This document shows positions 49,081 to 57,159 of a stretch of 64,000 nt of DNA, piece by piece. The position numbers and the translations under genes are program-made. The stretch is from Paractinoplanes aksuensis (GTDB lineage Bacteria > Actinomycetota > Actinomycetes > Mycobacteriales > Micromonosporaceae). The stretch is taken from positions 124,001 through 188,000 of the forward strand of contig NZ_JAMYJR010000028.1 of assembly GCF_024137025.1 (NCBI RefSeq). Reading direction: 5' to 3'. The stretch's first letter is position 1; every line of letters starts with the position of its first letter. A model generated the notes under the pieces. It ran no database searches and was not told the DNA's origin. It saw only the letters and a list, made by a program, of their open reading frames with translations.

Positions 49081-49340
49081 GAAGGGCGGCCAGCAGTTGG
49101 GCGTCCAGCGGGGGCGGCTAACGGTGGAGGCGGTCAACAGTGGGAGCCGTCAACAGTGCGGGTGGTCAACGGTGGGTGTGGTCAACGGTGGGTGTGGTCA
49201 ACGGTGCGGGTGGCCAGCGGTGCGGGTGGCCAACAGTGGGAGCCGTGAGCAGTGCGGGTGGCCAGCGGTAAGGGCGGCTAATGGTGGACCGGCCAGCAGC
49301 AGGGCGGCCAGCAGGTGGGGCGGCCAATGGTGACCGGCGG
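49081..49340. repeat. 16-bp degenerate tandem repeat array
   Basis: Units of the form GTGCGGGTGGCCAACG repeat in strict 16-bp register from about 49140 to 49300 (for example 49156, 49172, 49188, 49204), with looser copies on both sides. The 48.95-49.7 kb stretch shows no credible gene. Confidence 0.8.
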
Positions 49341-49709
49341 GCGGCCGGCAGTGGGGCCGCCGGCAGTAATGAGCTAGGTTCCTAGGATGCTTGAGGCCGA
49401 GTGTCAGCCTGCATGGGTGGCTCGTCAAGTGAACAGGAGCATGCTCGTAGGTCGGCTGCGCGGCGGCGCTTACGACCGGGCTGGTCGCGACGAGGGGATG
49501 GAGCGCAACCGGCGAGCCTTCGAGCCAGTGACAGGGCTCGCGGAGGTGGGGCGGTCACGCGTTTGAGTTGGCGTGGGGCAGCGTCGTGCGCGGTGCTGGG
49601 TCTGGGAACGGCCCGGCTCAGCCTCGTACAAAGCGTCGCGGCAATCGTCCGGACTGGCGCCTCGTAGAAGGCGGCCCCGCTCAGCGCCGGGTCAATTAGG
49701 CGTCACTCC

Positions 49710-50190
49710 GGCGTGGTCCTGAATTCGGCATGAACCTTGTCGGCGTGGTCCTGAGTTCGGCATGGAACTGTGCCCGGCGTGGAACTGGGGCCAGCCCAGG
49801 ACTCGGGCCAGCCGATTTGCCACTCGCCGACCCCATGGACCCGGGCCGCCTCGATCGGGCCGTCCGCGCGGGGCTCGGTCCGGCACGGAACTCGGTCTCG
49901 TGCGGGATTCAAATGCTGCACGGATCTCAGTCCGGCACCGGATCCAGTCTGGCACCGGATCCAGTCTGGCACCGGATCCAGTCCGGCACCGGATCCAGCC
50001 CGGGACCGGATTCAGCGCGGCACGAGACTGGTCCGGCAAGGGACTTGGGATTCGGCCCAGCGCGGGACTCGGTCCGACGCGGGACCCGGCCCAGCGAGGA
50101 ACTCAGTGCGGCGGGGGACTCGGTCCGGCGTGGGACTCGGTCCGGCACAGGACTCAGTTCGGCACGGGACTCAGTTCGGTAGGGGCTTCG
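49710..50190. repeat. 17-bp degenerate tandem repeat array
   Basis: From about 49921 to 50189 the sequence is built of 17-bp units close to CGGTCCGGCACGGGACT, at least a dozen in register. An older, more eroded part begins near 49710, where GGCGTGGTCCTGA is also duplicated. Long frames cross the array in all phases, an artefact of stop-free repeats, so I call no gene here. Confidence 0.8.
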
Positions 50191-50277
50191 TCCGGAACGA
50201 CCTGCCTGTTGTGGGCAGGCTGGATTGCGGAGACGCCAGAGAGGTTTGTCCGGGGTGAGTGGACGCTCTTGGCTGGG

Positions 50278-50838
50278 TCAGCGTTCCCAGACGGCCACGG
50301 CGGCTTCGCCGTACTGCGGGACCCAGCCCAGTGCGGCCGGGTCGCCCTGGGTGCGCTTGAAGTTCAGGGTGAGCGAGCGGGTGCCGGCCTCGAAGCGCAC
50401 GGGCTTGGTCTGGGTCGGGTCGTTCTCCCAGCCCTGGGTGTCGTACAGGGTGAACATGGCCGGGTTGATCGTGAACGGGCGGGTGGCGGCTACCGACAGC
50501 ACGGCCTTGGTCGACTTCTTGGCGTAGGTGGCCGACTTCAGCGTGACCGTGGCGACCTTCGCGCCCTTGCGGGCGATGGTGACGACCTTGCCGTCCTGCT
50601 TGTACTTGAGCGCGGGGTCGCGGTCGGCGATCGCGGGGACCGGGGTGGCGGCAACCTCCGCGGCGACGGGGACCGACGCAGCGGGAGCGGCGGCGACGGG
50701 AGTTGGCGCGGCCGGGGCAGCAGCCTCCGCGGCGGGGGCGGCGAACGCGGGCTGATCGTCCGCCACGGCCACTCCGGCGCTGGCGGCCGACATGACGGCG
50801 GCGACGGCGATACCGAGGGACGTAACTACGGCGGACAT
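50278..50838 (-). CDS. Secreted Ala/Pro-linker protein of unknown function
   Basis: The product of about 186 residues has a Sec signal (SAVVTSLGIAVAAVMSAASAGVAVA). A 50-residue Ala/Pro/Val low-complexity linker follows, and then a compact beta-rich domain of about 100 residues (ALKYKQDGKVVTIARKGAKV, FTINPAMFTLYDTQGWENDP, SLTLNFKRTQGDPAALGWVP). The C-domain looks immunoglobulin-like and ends in VAVWER. ATG 50838 is chosen, and TTG 50844 with GGGAGA upstream is an alternative. I do not recognise the family. Confidence 0.65.
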   Translation of the reverse strand: MSAVVTSLGIAVAAVMSAASAGVAVADDQPAFAAPAAEAAAPAAPTPVAAAPAASVPVAAEVAATPVPAIADRDPALKYKQDGKVVTIARKGAKVATVTLKSATYAKKSTKAVLSVAATRPFTINPAMFTLYDTQGWENDPTQTKPVRFEAGTRSLTLNFKRTQGDPAALGWVPQYGEAAVAVWER

Positions 50839-51333
50839 CCTCAAAGCGATCTCTCCCAGGTCTGGGTGGTGGGCTCTCGGACAGTCAAACGCGGCGAGCG
50901 TCATCCCGGTTGCGCGCTGGACCGCTCATCCTACCCGGCGACCCGAAAGGCCGTCGTACCCGCGGTCGGGTGGTGACCCACGGCAGCCGCGCGCATCCCC
51001 GGTGTAGCTGACGCCCATGGGTGGTCAGCCGGCTCGCGCCGCCCGTGACGGGGTGGGGGTGGGCGGCCGGCCTGCGCTGCCCGTGACGGGATGAGGGTGG
51101 GCAGCCAGGCCGCTGCGGCCTGCAACTAGGCGAGGCGGGCGCGGTCCGCAGCCTTCCGAGTCCGCCACTGCCTGCGTAGGCGCCCGTCGTGCCGGCGACG
51201 ACGAGAGTGAGGCGGTGCGGTCGGGTGCTCACGCCCACGTCGCGGATCCGGATCGGGGGCGCCCCGCCGGACGGGCGCGACGGGTCCGTGACCTTGATCT
51301 GGAATTCGTCGTTGCCAGGGTTGGCTATGCCAG
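50839..51333. other. Intergenic region with imperfect duplication
   Basis: No gene is supported. The segment 51030-51110 contains two imperfect copies of CCCGTGACGGGGTGGGGGTGGGC followed by GGCCGGCCTGC- or AGCCAGGCCGC-type sequence, about 40 bp apart. The rest is unremarkable GC-rich DNA. Confidence 0.4.
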
Positions 51334-51349
51334 ATAGCTTAAAAGCTAT
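51334..51349. promoter_or_regulatory. Probable TetR operator
   Basis: ATAGCTT-AA-AAGCTAT is a perfect inverted repeat 15 bp before the TetR start codon. A half-site TAGCTTTTAT follows up to the start. Its A/T content contrasts sharply with the surroundings, as expected of an autoregulatory site. Confidence 0.7.
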
Positions 51350-51363
51350 GCAGAGTAGCTTTT

Positions 51364-51915
51364 ATGCCTAGGGCCGGGTTGAGTCCCGAGGTGCTGGTCG
51401 GGGTCGCGCTTGATCTGGTTGATGAGAAGGGGCTTGAGGCGCTCAGCCTGGCTGCCGTCGCTGAACGGGCCGGAGTGGCTGCCCCCTCGCTCTACAAGCA
51501 CGTGGGTAGCGTCGGTGCGCTGCGCGAGCTGATGGCCGTCGCGGTCGTCCGGCAGCTCACCAAGCTCTGCGCCGCCGCGGTCATGGGGCGCAGCCGTGCG
51601 GACGCGGTCGCCGCCCTGATGCGGGAGTACCGGGCGTTCGCCTTGGCCAACCCCGGCCGGTACGCGGTGGTGCCGCCCAACGCGTTGCAGGTGCCGGCCG
51701 TGGCCGCTGCGGGCGCCGAGCTGCTCGGCGTTTTTGCGGCAGTGCTCCGGGCGTACGGGCTGGAAGGCTCGGCCGCGACCCATGCGATCCGGCGGATGCG
51801 GGCGACCGTGCACGGTTTTGTCGTGCTGGAAGCGGGCGGTGGTTTCGGTCTGCCCGAGGACGTCGAGGCCAGTTTCGATCAGGTGGTCACCATGGTGCTG
51901 AGGAGCCTGGAATGA
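51364..51915 (+). CDS. TetR/AcrR family regulator with WHG C-terminal domain
   Basis: The 183-residue regulator has its helix-turn-helix at about 10-55 (VALDLVDEKGLEALSLAAVAERAGVAAPSLYKHVGS) and a TetR_C_33/WHG-type ligand domain with YRAFALANPGRYAVVP and MRATVHGFVVLEAGGGFG. ATG 51364 has no ribosome site and follows an A/T-rich operator, so a leaderless mRNA is likely. The membrane-protein gene overlaps its stop by 4 bp and is the probable regulated partner. Confidence 0.9.
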   Translation: MPRAGLSPEVLVGVALDLVDEKGLEALSLAAVAERAGVAAPSLYKHVGSVGALRELMAVAVVRQLTKLCAAAVMGRSRADAVAALMREYRAFALANPGRYAVVPPNALQVPAVAAAGAELLGVFAAVLRAYGLEGSAATHAIRRMRATVHGFVVLEAGGGFGLPEDVEASFDQVVTMVLRSLE

Positions 51916-52529
51916 GTGCGCTGTTCGCCTTTGCCGGTCTGATGTTCCTGCTCTACCCGGTGCTGCGCCCGTGGACCGACGAGACCACGGTGGACGGCGC
52001 GATCGAAGCCATGTCGTCCCCGGCCTGGGTCGCCTCGCACCTGTTCGCCATGCTCGGCTTTCTCGCGGTCAGCCTGGGCCTGCTCGCCCTGCACTCCCGG
52101 GTGTCGTCCCGTTCGTCGCTGACCGCCCTGCTCACGGCCTGGATCGGCACGGCGCTGGTGCTGCCCTACTACGGCGCCGAGGACTTCGGCCTGCACGCGC
52201 TGGCCCGCAACCCCGGAACGGACCTGCTCACCACGGTCGACGAGGTCCGCTACCAGCCGGTGGCCGTCACCATGTTCGGCGTCGGTCTGATCCTCTTGGC
52301 CGTGGCCGGCGTCGCGACCGGAATGGCCGTGCGGGGCCCGGCCGGCGTTTTCTTCGCGGCCGGCTATGTGTTGTTCCTGCCTCAGTTCTTCCTGCCCCCG
52401 GCGGGCCGCATCGCCCATGGCGTCATCCTGGCCGCCGGCTGCGTGTGGCTGGCCGCGAGGAGCCGGAGTTCTGCCTTGTCCGCGCCGCACCGAACACCCC
52501 GGGCCGTCGGCCCAGCTCAGCGGGGGTGA
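51912..52529 (+). CDS. Small polytopic membrane protein
   Basis: The 205-residue product has about six predicted helices (ALFAFAGLMFLLYPVLR, ASHLFAMLGFLAVSLGLLAL, LTAWIGTALVLPYYG, VTMFGVGLILLAVAGVATG, GVFFAAGYVLFLPQFFLPP and GVILAAGCVWLAA). Conserved-looking polar spots are EDFGLHAL and PPAGR. I know no function for it. ATGA couples it to the TetR gene, so it may be an efflux or stress-response membrane protein. The last 25 residues are low in complexity and may reflect loss of the original stop. Confidence 0.75.
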   Translation: MSALFAFAGLMFLLYPVLRPWTDETTVDGAIEAMSSPAWVASHLFAMLGFLAVSLGLLALHSRVSSRSSLTALLTAWIGTALVLPYYGAEDFGLHALARNPGTDLLTTVDEVRYQPVAVTMFGVGLILLAVAGVATGMAVRGPAGVFFAAGYVLFLPQFFLPPAGRIAHGVILAAGCVWLAARSRSSALSAPHRTPRAVGPAQRG

Positions 52530-52741
52530 GCTCGCGCGCCTCGGTACCTGCCGCGACCACACCGGCGGCGCCCAGCCGGCGACCGGCCGAGGCGAGCGGG
52601 AACAGGGTGCCCGCGAGCTGGGCGCCGTTGTGGTTGGCGATCAACGACCGGATGTCGATGGCTCAACTGCTCCTGCGGGCACTCGCCGTTTGCATGGACG
52701 ACTCAGGCGATCCGGCTCGCAACGCTGCCGGTGCTGGGTCG
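52530..52741. other. Intergenic region with a possible gene fragment
   Basis: On the minus strand about 50 codons (52490-52660) read IDIRSLIANHNGAQLAGTLF and PLASAGRRLGAAGVVAAGTE without an assignable start or family. It may be a remnant overlapping the end of the membrane-protein gene. Nothing else is seen. Confidence 0.3.
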
Positions 52742-52803
52742 GTCTCCTGGATGGCCGGCCGGACGGCTCCGCCCGATGGTGGGCGGTTGGCCACCCAGGA
52801 GAC
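52742..52803. terminator. Long inverted repeat downstream of the FN3 remnant
   Basis: GTCTCCTGG-a-TGGCC pairs with GGCCA-c-CCAGGAGAC around a 32-nt GC-rich centre. It follows the stop of the leftward FN3 gene by about 20 bp. A second small repeat, CTGACCG/CGGTCAG (52805-52826), overlaps that stop codon. Confidence 0.5.
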
Positions 52804-52822
52804 ACTGACCGTCCGAGACCGG

Positions 52823-53425
52823 TCAGGCGACGGCCTGGACCGAGGCGGACGCTTGGCTGAGGCCGCCGATGTTGCGGGCGAAGACCCGGAAACCCATTTC
52901 TGTACCGGGTACGAAGTTGATGGACAGGGCCGTGGTGCCCGGCTCGAGGGGCGCCGACCGCACCGCCTGATCGGCGGTGTGACCGGCCGTGATGTTCCAG
53001 TGGTCGACGAAGTAGTAGACGCGACCCGACGGGTGGGTGGTGGCGTTCCAGTTGACCCGGATGGCCCCGTTGCCGGTCGCGGTGGCGGTGACGCCGGTGA
53101 CCTGGCTCGGACGCTGCACGGTGACCGTCTGGCGGACCACGTTGGACGCGGGGACCTCGCCGCCGCCGGCGTTGGCGAACGGTTTGACGCGCCACTCGAA
53201 GGTGTGGCCCTGCGTGTCGCCGTCGGTGACCGGGATGTCGGTCATCGACGTGTCCTGCTGCCACAGTTCGGGACGCTTCCAGTCGGTGCCGGCGGTGACG
53301 TCGCGCGACTCCACCCAGTACCACATGTCCCGCCCGTAGTTGCTCCAGCTCAGGTTGACGTCCCCGGCCGCCGAGACGCTCGAGGTGAGCGTGGTCGGCT
53401 GGGTCAGCGGCGGACAGCCCCGGTT
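52823..53425 (-). pseudogene. FN3-domain secreted protein, 5'-truncated
   Basis: About 200 codons encode two fibronectin type III-like beta sandwiches: PTTLTSSVSAAGDVNLSWSN to FEWRVKPFANAGGG, then PSQVTGVTATATGNGAIRVN to MGFRVFARNIGGLS, ending normally at 52823. The upstream part that should hold a signal peptide and a main domain is absent. Homology-like sequence stops at about 53425, exactly where an oppositely oriented AfsR-like fragment begins. An in-frame start further upstream lies in that foreign sequence. Confidence 0.65.
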
Positions 53426-54680
53426 GTCGGCCTGCCGCCCGGGGCCGACCTGGACGTCGAGGCGGCGGCCGCGCTGTCCGGCCGCCCCACCGCCGAGGTG
53501 GCCGGGCATCTCGACCGGCTGGCCGGCGCCCACCTGCTCGAACGGCCGGCCGCGCGCCGCACGACCTGACCCGCGAATACGCCCGGGAACGAGCCGCGGC
53601 CTTCGACGGCCGCGCCGCCGTACGCCGCCTGGTCCACCACTACCGCCGCCGGGCCGGCGCCGACGCCCGAATCCTGCACCCCCAGCTCCTGCGGCTGCAA
53701 TCGTCCGACCAGGACCGTGCGGCCGCCGAGGCGGGTGACACGGCCGACGTGCCTGCTGATCGGGCGGCTGCGCTGGAGTGGCTGGGTCGTGAGTTCGACA
53801 ATCTGGTCGCGGCGGCCACCGGGCCGGACGAGGAGCCGTGGCGGCTGGCCGACACCCTGCGCGGCTACGGCTTCTATCAGGCCAAGATCACTCAGTGGTG
53901 GGAGTTGGTCGGGGCCGGCTCGGCGGCGGCCGCGGCTTGTGGTGACGAGCGGGCGCGGGTGGCCATGGCGACCAGCCGGGGCCACTGCCGACATGCGGCC
54001 GGTGACTTCCGGGCGGCGCTGGTCCACTTCGGTGAGGCCCTCGAGCTGGGCCGTCGCTGCGGGTGGGCCGAGTCGGAGGCGGCGGTCCTCGGCAATCTCG
54101 CCGCTGCCCACGGGATGCTCGGCGATCTCGATCAAGCCGCCGTCCATCAGCGCCAGGCCCTCGACATGAACCGCCGGATCGGCTGGCGCCCGGGCGAGAT
54201 CGTGCAGCTCGGCAATCTGGGGATCACCTCCTCCTGGCGGGGCGACCTGGCCGGCGCGGAGGAGTATTACCGGGCGGCGATCCGGATGTGCCGCGAGGAC
54301 GGTGCGGCCGCCGCCCAAGCGGCGCTGCTGGCTCAGCTGGCCGAGGTGCTCACTCTCCGCCTGTGCCGCGAGGTCGGCGGCCGCGGCTTCGTCGCCGAGG
54401 CCTTCGTGGCGTACGCCGAGGACAGCGCCCCCATCCCCCCGCGATCGCTCGCAAGGCCGCCCGCCAAGCGCTGGTGCTGGCCGGCCGAGGCGGCTACCGG
54501 GTGGTCGAGGGCCGCGCCCACGCCGTCCTGGCCAACCTCGTCACCACCCGCGCGGCCCGCGCCGGAACCACCCACGCCCGGTCCGCCCGTCAGATCGCCG
54601 AGCGGACCGGTTGGCGGGAGCCTGGGCCGGGCGGCGTGGCGATCAGGCGTCTCGGGCGGCCGCGAAGGTGGTCCGGGTGA
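53407..54680 (+). pseudogene. AfsR-like regulator remnant (end of NB-ARC plus TPR, frameshifted)
   Basis: The segment lacks the winged helix, BTAD and P-loop. It opens inside the NB-ARC/winged region (VGLPPGADLDVEAAAALSGR, LDRLAGAHLLERPAARR) and hits TGA at 53567. After a one-base shift it continues as HDLTREYARERAAAFDGRAA and then TPR units (RVAMATSRGHCRHAAGDFRAALVHF, AVLGNLAAAHGMLGDLDQAAVHQ, IVQLGNLGITSSWRGDLAGAEEY). Near 54440 the frame shifts again to ARKAARQALVLAGRGGYRVV and ends at 54680. At least two frameshifts plus a lost 5' end make it a clear pseudogene. Confidence 0.75.
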
Positions 54681-55581
54681 GTTGCTCGGAGAGCTGCCAG
54701 ATGCGCTTCGCGTCCTGTTCGCTGCGTAGTCGGGAGTACAGGGCCTGTTCGGCGGGTGGCCCGGACATGTGCTGAAAGCCGCTCGGCCCGTAGAACAGGC
54801 CGCCGCGGGCGTCCGGGGCGGTTGCGGCGTACAGGGCGGGCAGCATCGCCGTCTCGGCCGTGCCGACCAGCAGGCCGAGGCGGCCCAGCGCCCGGATCGC
54901 CCGGCCGCCGACGGTGGCGCGGGGGCGGCCGACCTCGGGCCGGGCCTGCAACAGGTTGGTGGCGGCGATCCCGGGGTGCGCCAGGTTGCTGGTGATGCCC
55001 CAGCCCTCGGCCTCGCTGCGCCGCTGCAGTTCGAGGCCGAACATTCCGTACGCGATCTTGGATTGACTGTAGGCGGCGAAACCGTCGTACGACTTCTCCC
55101 AGTTCGGGTCGTCCCAGTTGATGCCACCGCGGTCGGCGGCCACGCTGAGCTGCGACGTCACCCGGGCCCGGCCCGCGCTGAGCAGCGGCCGCAGGTGGGC
55201 GGTCAACGCGAAGTGGCCCAGGTGGTTGGTGCCGAACTGCAGCTCGAACCCGTCGGCCGTGGCCTGCCGGTCGGGCGGGGTCATCACCCCGGCGTTGCCG
55301 ACCAGGATGTGGAGGGGCCGGCCCTCGTCGCGCAGCCGGGAACCGAGGGCGGCCACCGACGCCAGCGACGACAGATCGAGCTCGTGCAGCGTCAGCCGCG
55401 CCCGCGGATGCTGCTGCCGGATCTTGGCGAGCGCCGCCTCTCCCTTGGCCTGGTTGCGTACGGGAAGAAGGACCTCGGCCCCGGCGCCGGCGAGCCGGGT
55501 CGCCAGGCTCAGCCCGACGCCGTCGCTCGCCCCCGTCACCAGGGCGAGCCGGCCGGAAAGGTCGGGCACGAAGTTGTCCAT
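54643..55581 (-). CDS. Short-chain dehydrogenase/reductase (retinol dehydrogenase-like)
   Basis: The 312-residue SDR has the coenzyme motif TGASDGVG, DLSSLASV, NAGVMTPPDRQATADGFELQFGTNHLGHFAL, and active site Ser near SQLSVAADRG with YSQSK. These are landmarks of the large WWOX/retinol-dehydrogenase-like SDR group, whose bacterial substrates are mostly unknown. ATG 55581 is preferred because GAGGAG lies 5 nt upstream. It is divergent from the flavin reductase gene across 163 bp. Its 3' end overlaps the AfsR-like remnant. Confidence 0.9.
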   Translation of the reverse strand: MDNFVPDLSGRLALVTGASDGVGLSLATRLAGAGAEVLLPVRNQAKGEAALAKIRQQHPRARLTLHELDLSSLASVAALGSRLRDEGRPLHILVGNAGVMTPPDRQATADGFELQFGTNHLGHFALTAHLRPLLSAGRARVTSQLSVAADRGGINWDDPNWEKSYDGFAAYSQSKIAYGMFGLELQRRSEAEGWGITSNLAHPGIAATNLLQARPEVGRPRATVGGRAIRALGRLGLLVGTAETAMLPALYAATAPDARGGLFYGPSGFQHMSGPPAEQALYSRLRSEQDAKRIWQLSEQLTRTTFAAARDA

Positions 55582-55744
55582 CGGAGCTCCTCGGGAACGT
55601 GTCAACGGCGGAGTTCCAGATTCCGCCGAACCCGGTGGCGCATCCAGGGCCTCCCGATCCCAGGCTGACCGGCTCCCCTAACCGCTTCGCATATAGGTCT
55701 AGTAGGAGTTAGGGTCAGGGGGCGTACCCACGAGAGGGGCTGCC

Positions 55745-56278
55745 ATGACCCAGCTTTCCCCGTCGTTCCCCACCAACCAGGACCTCGACCCGGCCCGCCT
55801 GCGCCAGGCCTTCGGCATCTTCCCCAGCGGGGTGGTCGCGGTGGCCGCGCAGGTCGACGGCGAGCTGGTCGGGCTGGCCGCCAGCTCGTTCACCTCGGTC
55901 AGCCTCGACCCGCCGCTGGTGTCGTTCTCCATCGCCAACACCTCGAAGACGTGGCCCGACCTGCGCCGATCGGCCCACCTGGGCGTCACGATCCTGGCCG
56001 ACCGGCACGGCGGCCTGGCCCGTCAGCTGGCCGGGCCGGTGGCCGCCCGCTTCACCGGCGTCGAGGTCGGGCTGACCGAGCACGGGGCGGTGACCCTGCC
56101 CGACGGCCTGGCCCAGTTCGACACCACGATCTACCGCGAGGTCGAGGCGGGCGACCACACGATCGTCCTGTTGCGCCTGCACGCGGTGCAGCACACCGAC
56201 CACTCGCTGCCGCTGGTCTTCCACCGCAGCGCGTTCGGCCTGCGCACGCTCACTGATCAAGCTCCTGGAACAGCGTGA
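55745..56278 (+). CDS. Flavin reductase family (FMN-binding) protein
   Basis: The 177-residue split-barrel protein has FGIFPSGVVAVAAQVDGELVGLAASSFTSVSLDPPLVSFSIANTSKTW at its N-terminus, the typical FMN-binding half of HpaC-like reductases, then LGVTILADRHGGLARQLAG. They supply reduced flavin to two-component monooxygenases or act on their own. No oxygenase partner lies beside it. The upstream region has A/T-rich sequence (CATATAGGTCTAGTAGGAGTTAGG) that may hold the promoter. Its 3' end overlaps the convergent VOC gene by 29 bp. Confidence 0.9.
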   Translation: MTQLSPSFPTNQDLDPARLRQAFGIFPSGVVAVAAQVDGELVGLAASSFTSVSLDPPLVSFSIANTSKTWPDLRRSAHLGVTILADRHGGLARQLAGPVAARFTGVEVGLTEHGAVTLPDGLAQFDTTIYREVEAGDHTIVLLRLHAVQHTDHSLPLVFHRSAFGLRTLTDQAPGTA

Positions 56279-56651
56279 TGTGCAGGTCGCCCGGCGCGTC
56301 CAGGCGGGCGTTGAGCGAGCGCCACGGTGTCTCGGTCGGCGCGGCGACCACCTCGGCGCCGGCCGCGGCCGCTTCGGTCGTACGGGCCGTCGCGTCGGAC
56401 ACCTCGAACGCGAGCCGGAACCGGGGCGCCACCGGGCGGCCCACCTCGACCTGGTCGATGTAGCGGTGGTGGGCCGGGTTGGCCAGTTCCAGGGTGGCCC
56501 GCCCGGCTTCGAGGATCATCACGCGCTCGTCGCCGTCGCCGCTGAAGGCCGCCTCCTGGGTCAGCCCAAGCGTGTCGCGGAAGAACGCCACGGCGGCGTC
56601 GAAGTCCTCGACCTCGACGATCAGTCGTAGTTGCTTCGCCCCGTCGCTCAT
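56250..56651 (-). CDS. VOC family (glyoxalase/dioxygenase-like) protein
   Basis: The 133-residue protein has the paired beta-alpha-beta modules of the vicinal oxygen chelate fold: LRLIVEVEDFDAAVAFFRDTLGL, RVMILEAGRATLELANPAH, FRLAFEVSDATARTTEAAAAGAE and DLHITLFQEL. The final Glu could be a metal ligand. Members include glyoxalases, extradiol dioxygenases and drug-binding resistance proteins, and no subclass is evident. ATGA overlap couples it to the deaminase gene upstream. Confidence 0.88.
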   Translation of the reverse strand: MSDGAKQLRLIVEVEDFDAAVAFFRDTLGLTQEAAFSGDGDERVMILEAGRATLELANPAHHRYIDQVEVGRPVAPRFRLAFEVSDATARTTEAAAAGAEVVAAPTETPWRSLNARLDAPGDLHITLFQELDQ

Positions 56652-57115
56652 CGCCGGCCGGCCCTCTCGTGCAACGTCCGCATCTGCTCGTCGTACGGCG
56701 TGACCGGGCCGGTGACGTCCAGGCCGGGCACGACGGTGCTGATGGGCAGCACGGCCACCGGCGACGCCGGCTGCCCCCACCCGGTGCGCCAGCCGGCCAG
56801 TTGGACGGCCGACCCGGCGTACACAATCGGGCCTAGACCCACCCACCCGTGCGCGGCCGCACACATCGGGCAGTGCTCGCCCGAGGTGTAGACCGTGCAC
56901 CGGGCCCGCTCGGCCGGGCTCAGGTTGGCCGCGGCCCAGCGGGCCAGCGCGAATTCCGGGTGCGCGGTCGGGTCGGCCTCGGTGACCTCGCGGTTGCGCT
57001 CCTCGGCCCGCACCGCGCCCTCGGCATCGACCAGCACCGACCCGAACGGATAGTCGCCGGCGTCGAGGGCTTCCGTCGCGAGCTCCACGCACCGGCGCAG
57101 ATGTTCGTCATTCAT
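56648..57115 (-). CDS. Nucleoside deaminase (cytidine/deoxycytidylate deaminase fold)
   Basis: The 155-residue zinc hydrolase has TAHPEFALARWA (the H-x-E site, here HPE) and SGEHCPMCAAAHGWVG (the PCxxC-like site, here HCPMC). The ligands H and two C and the catalytic Glu are thus present. Related enzymes deaminate guanine, cytosine or other free bases. The HPE/HCPMC form is, as I recall, common to an actinobacterial subgroup and so not a defect. The VOC gene is coupled downstream. ATG 57115 lies 44 bp after the histidine kinase gene. Confidence 0.88.
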   Translation of the reverse strand: MNDEHLRRCVELATEALDAGDYPFGSVLVDAEGAVRAEERNREVTEADPTAHPEFALARWAAANLSPAERARCTVYTSGEHCPMCAAAHGWVGLGPIVYAGSAVQLAGWRTGWGQPASPVAVLPISTVVPGLDVTGPVTPYDEQMRTLHERAGRR

Positions 57116-57159
57116 GTGATCAGCCTCGCGCACGGCGCGAACGGCGACAACGGTTCCGG

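Noticed and set aside
49081..50190. CRISPR array
   Set aside because: Repeat units are directly abutting, 16-17 bp long and degenerate, without unique spacers, and no cas genes are in the window.
49762..50976. Long rightward reading frame of about 400 codons across the tandem array
   Set aside because: It consists of the 17-bp repeat read without stops and then the antisense strand of a real secreted-protein gene. Equivalent open frames exist in other phases.
56648..57115. Inactivated deaminase because of HPE instead of HAE
   Set aside because: The zinc His and catalytic Glu are present, and the HPE form is, as far as I recall, usual in this actinobacterial subgroup.
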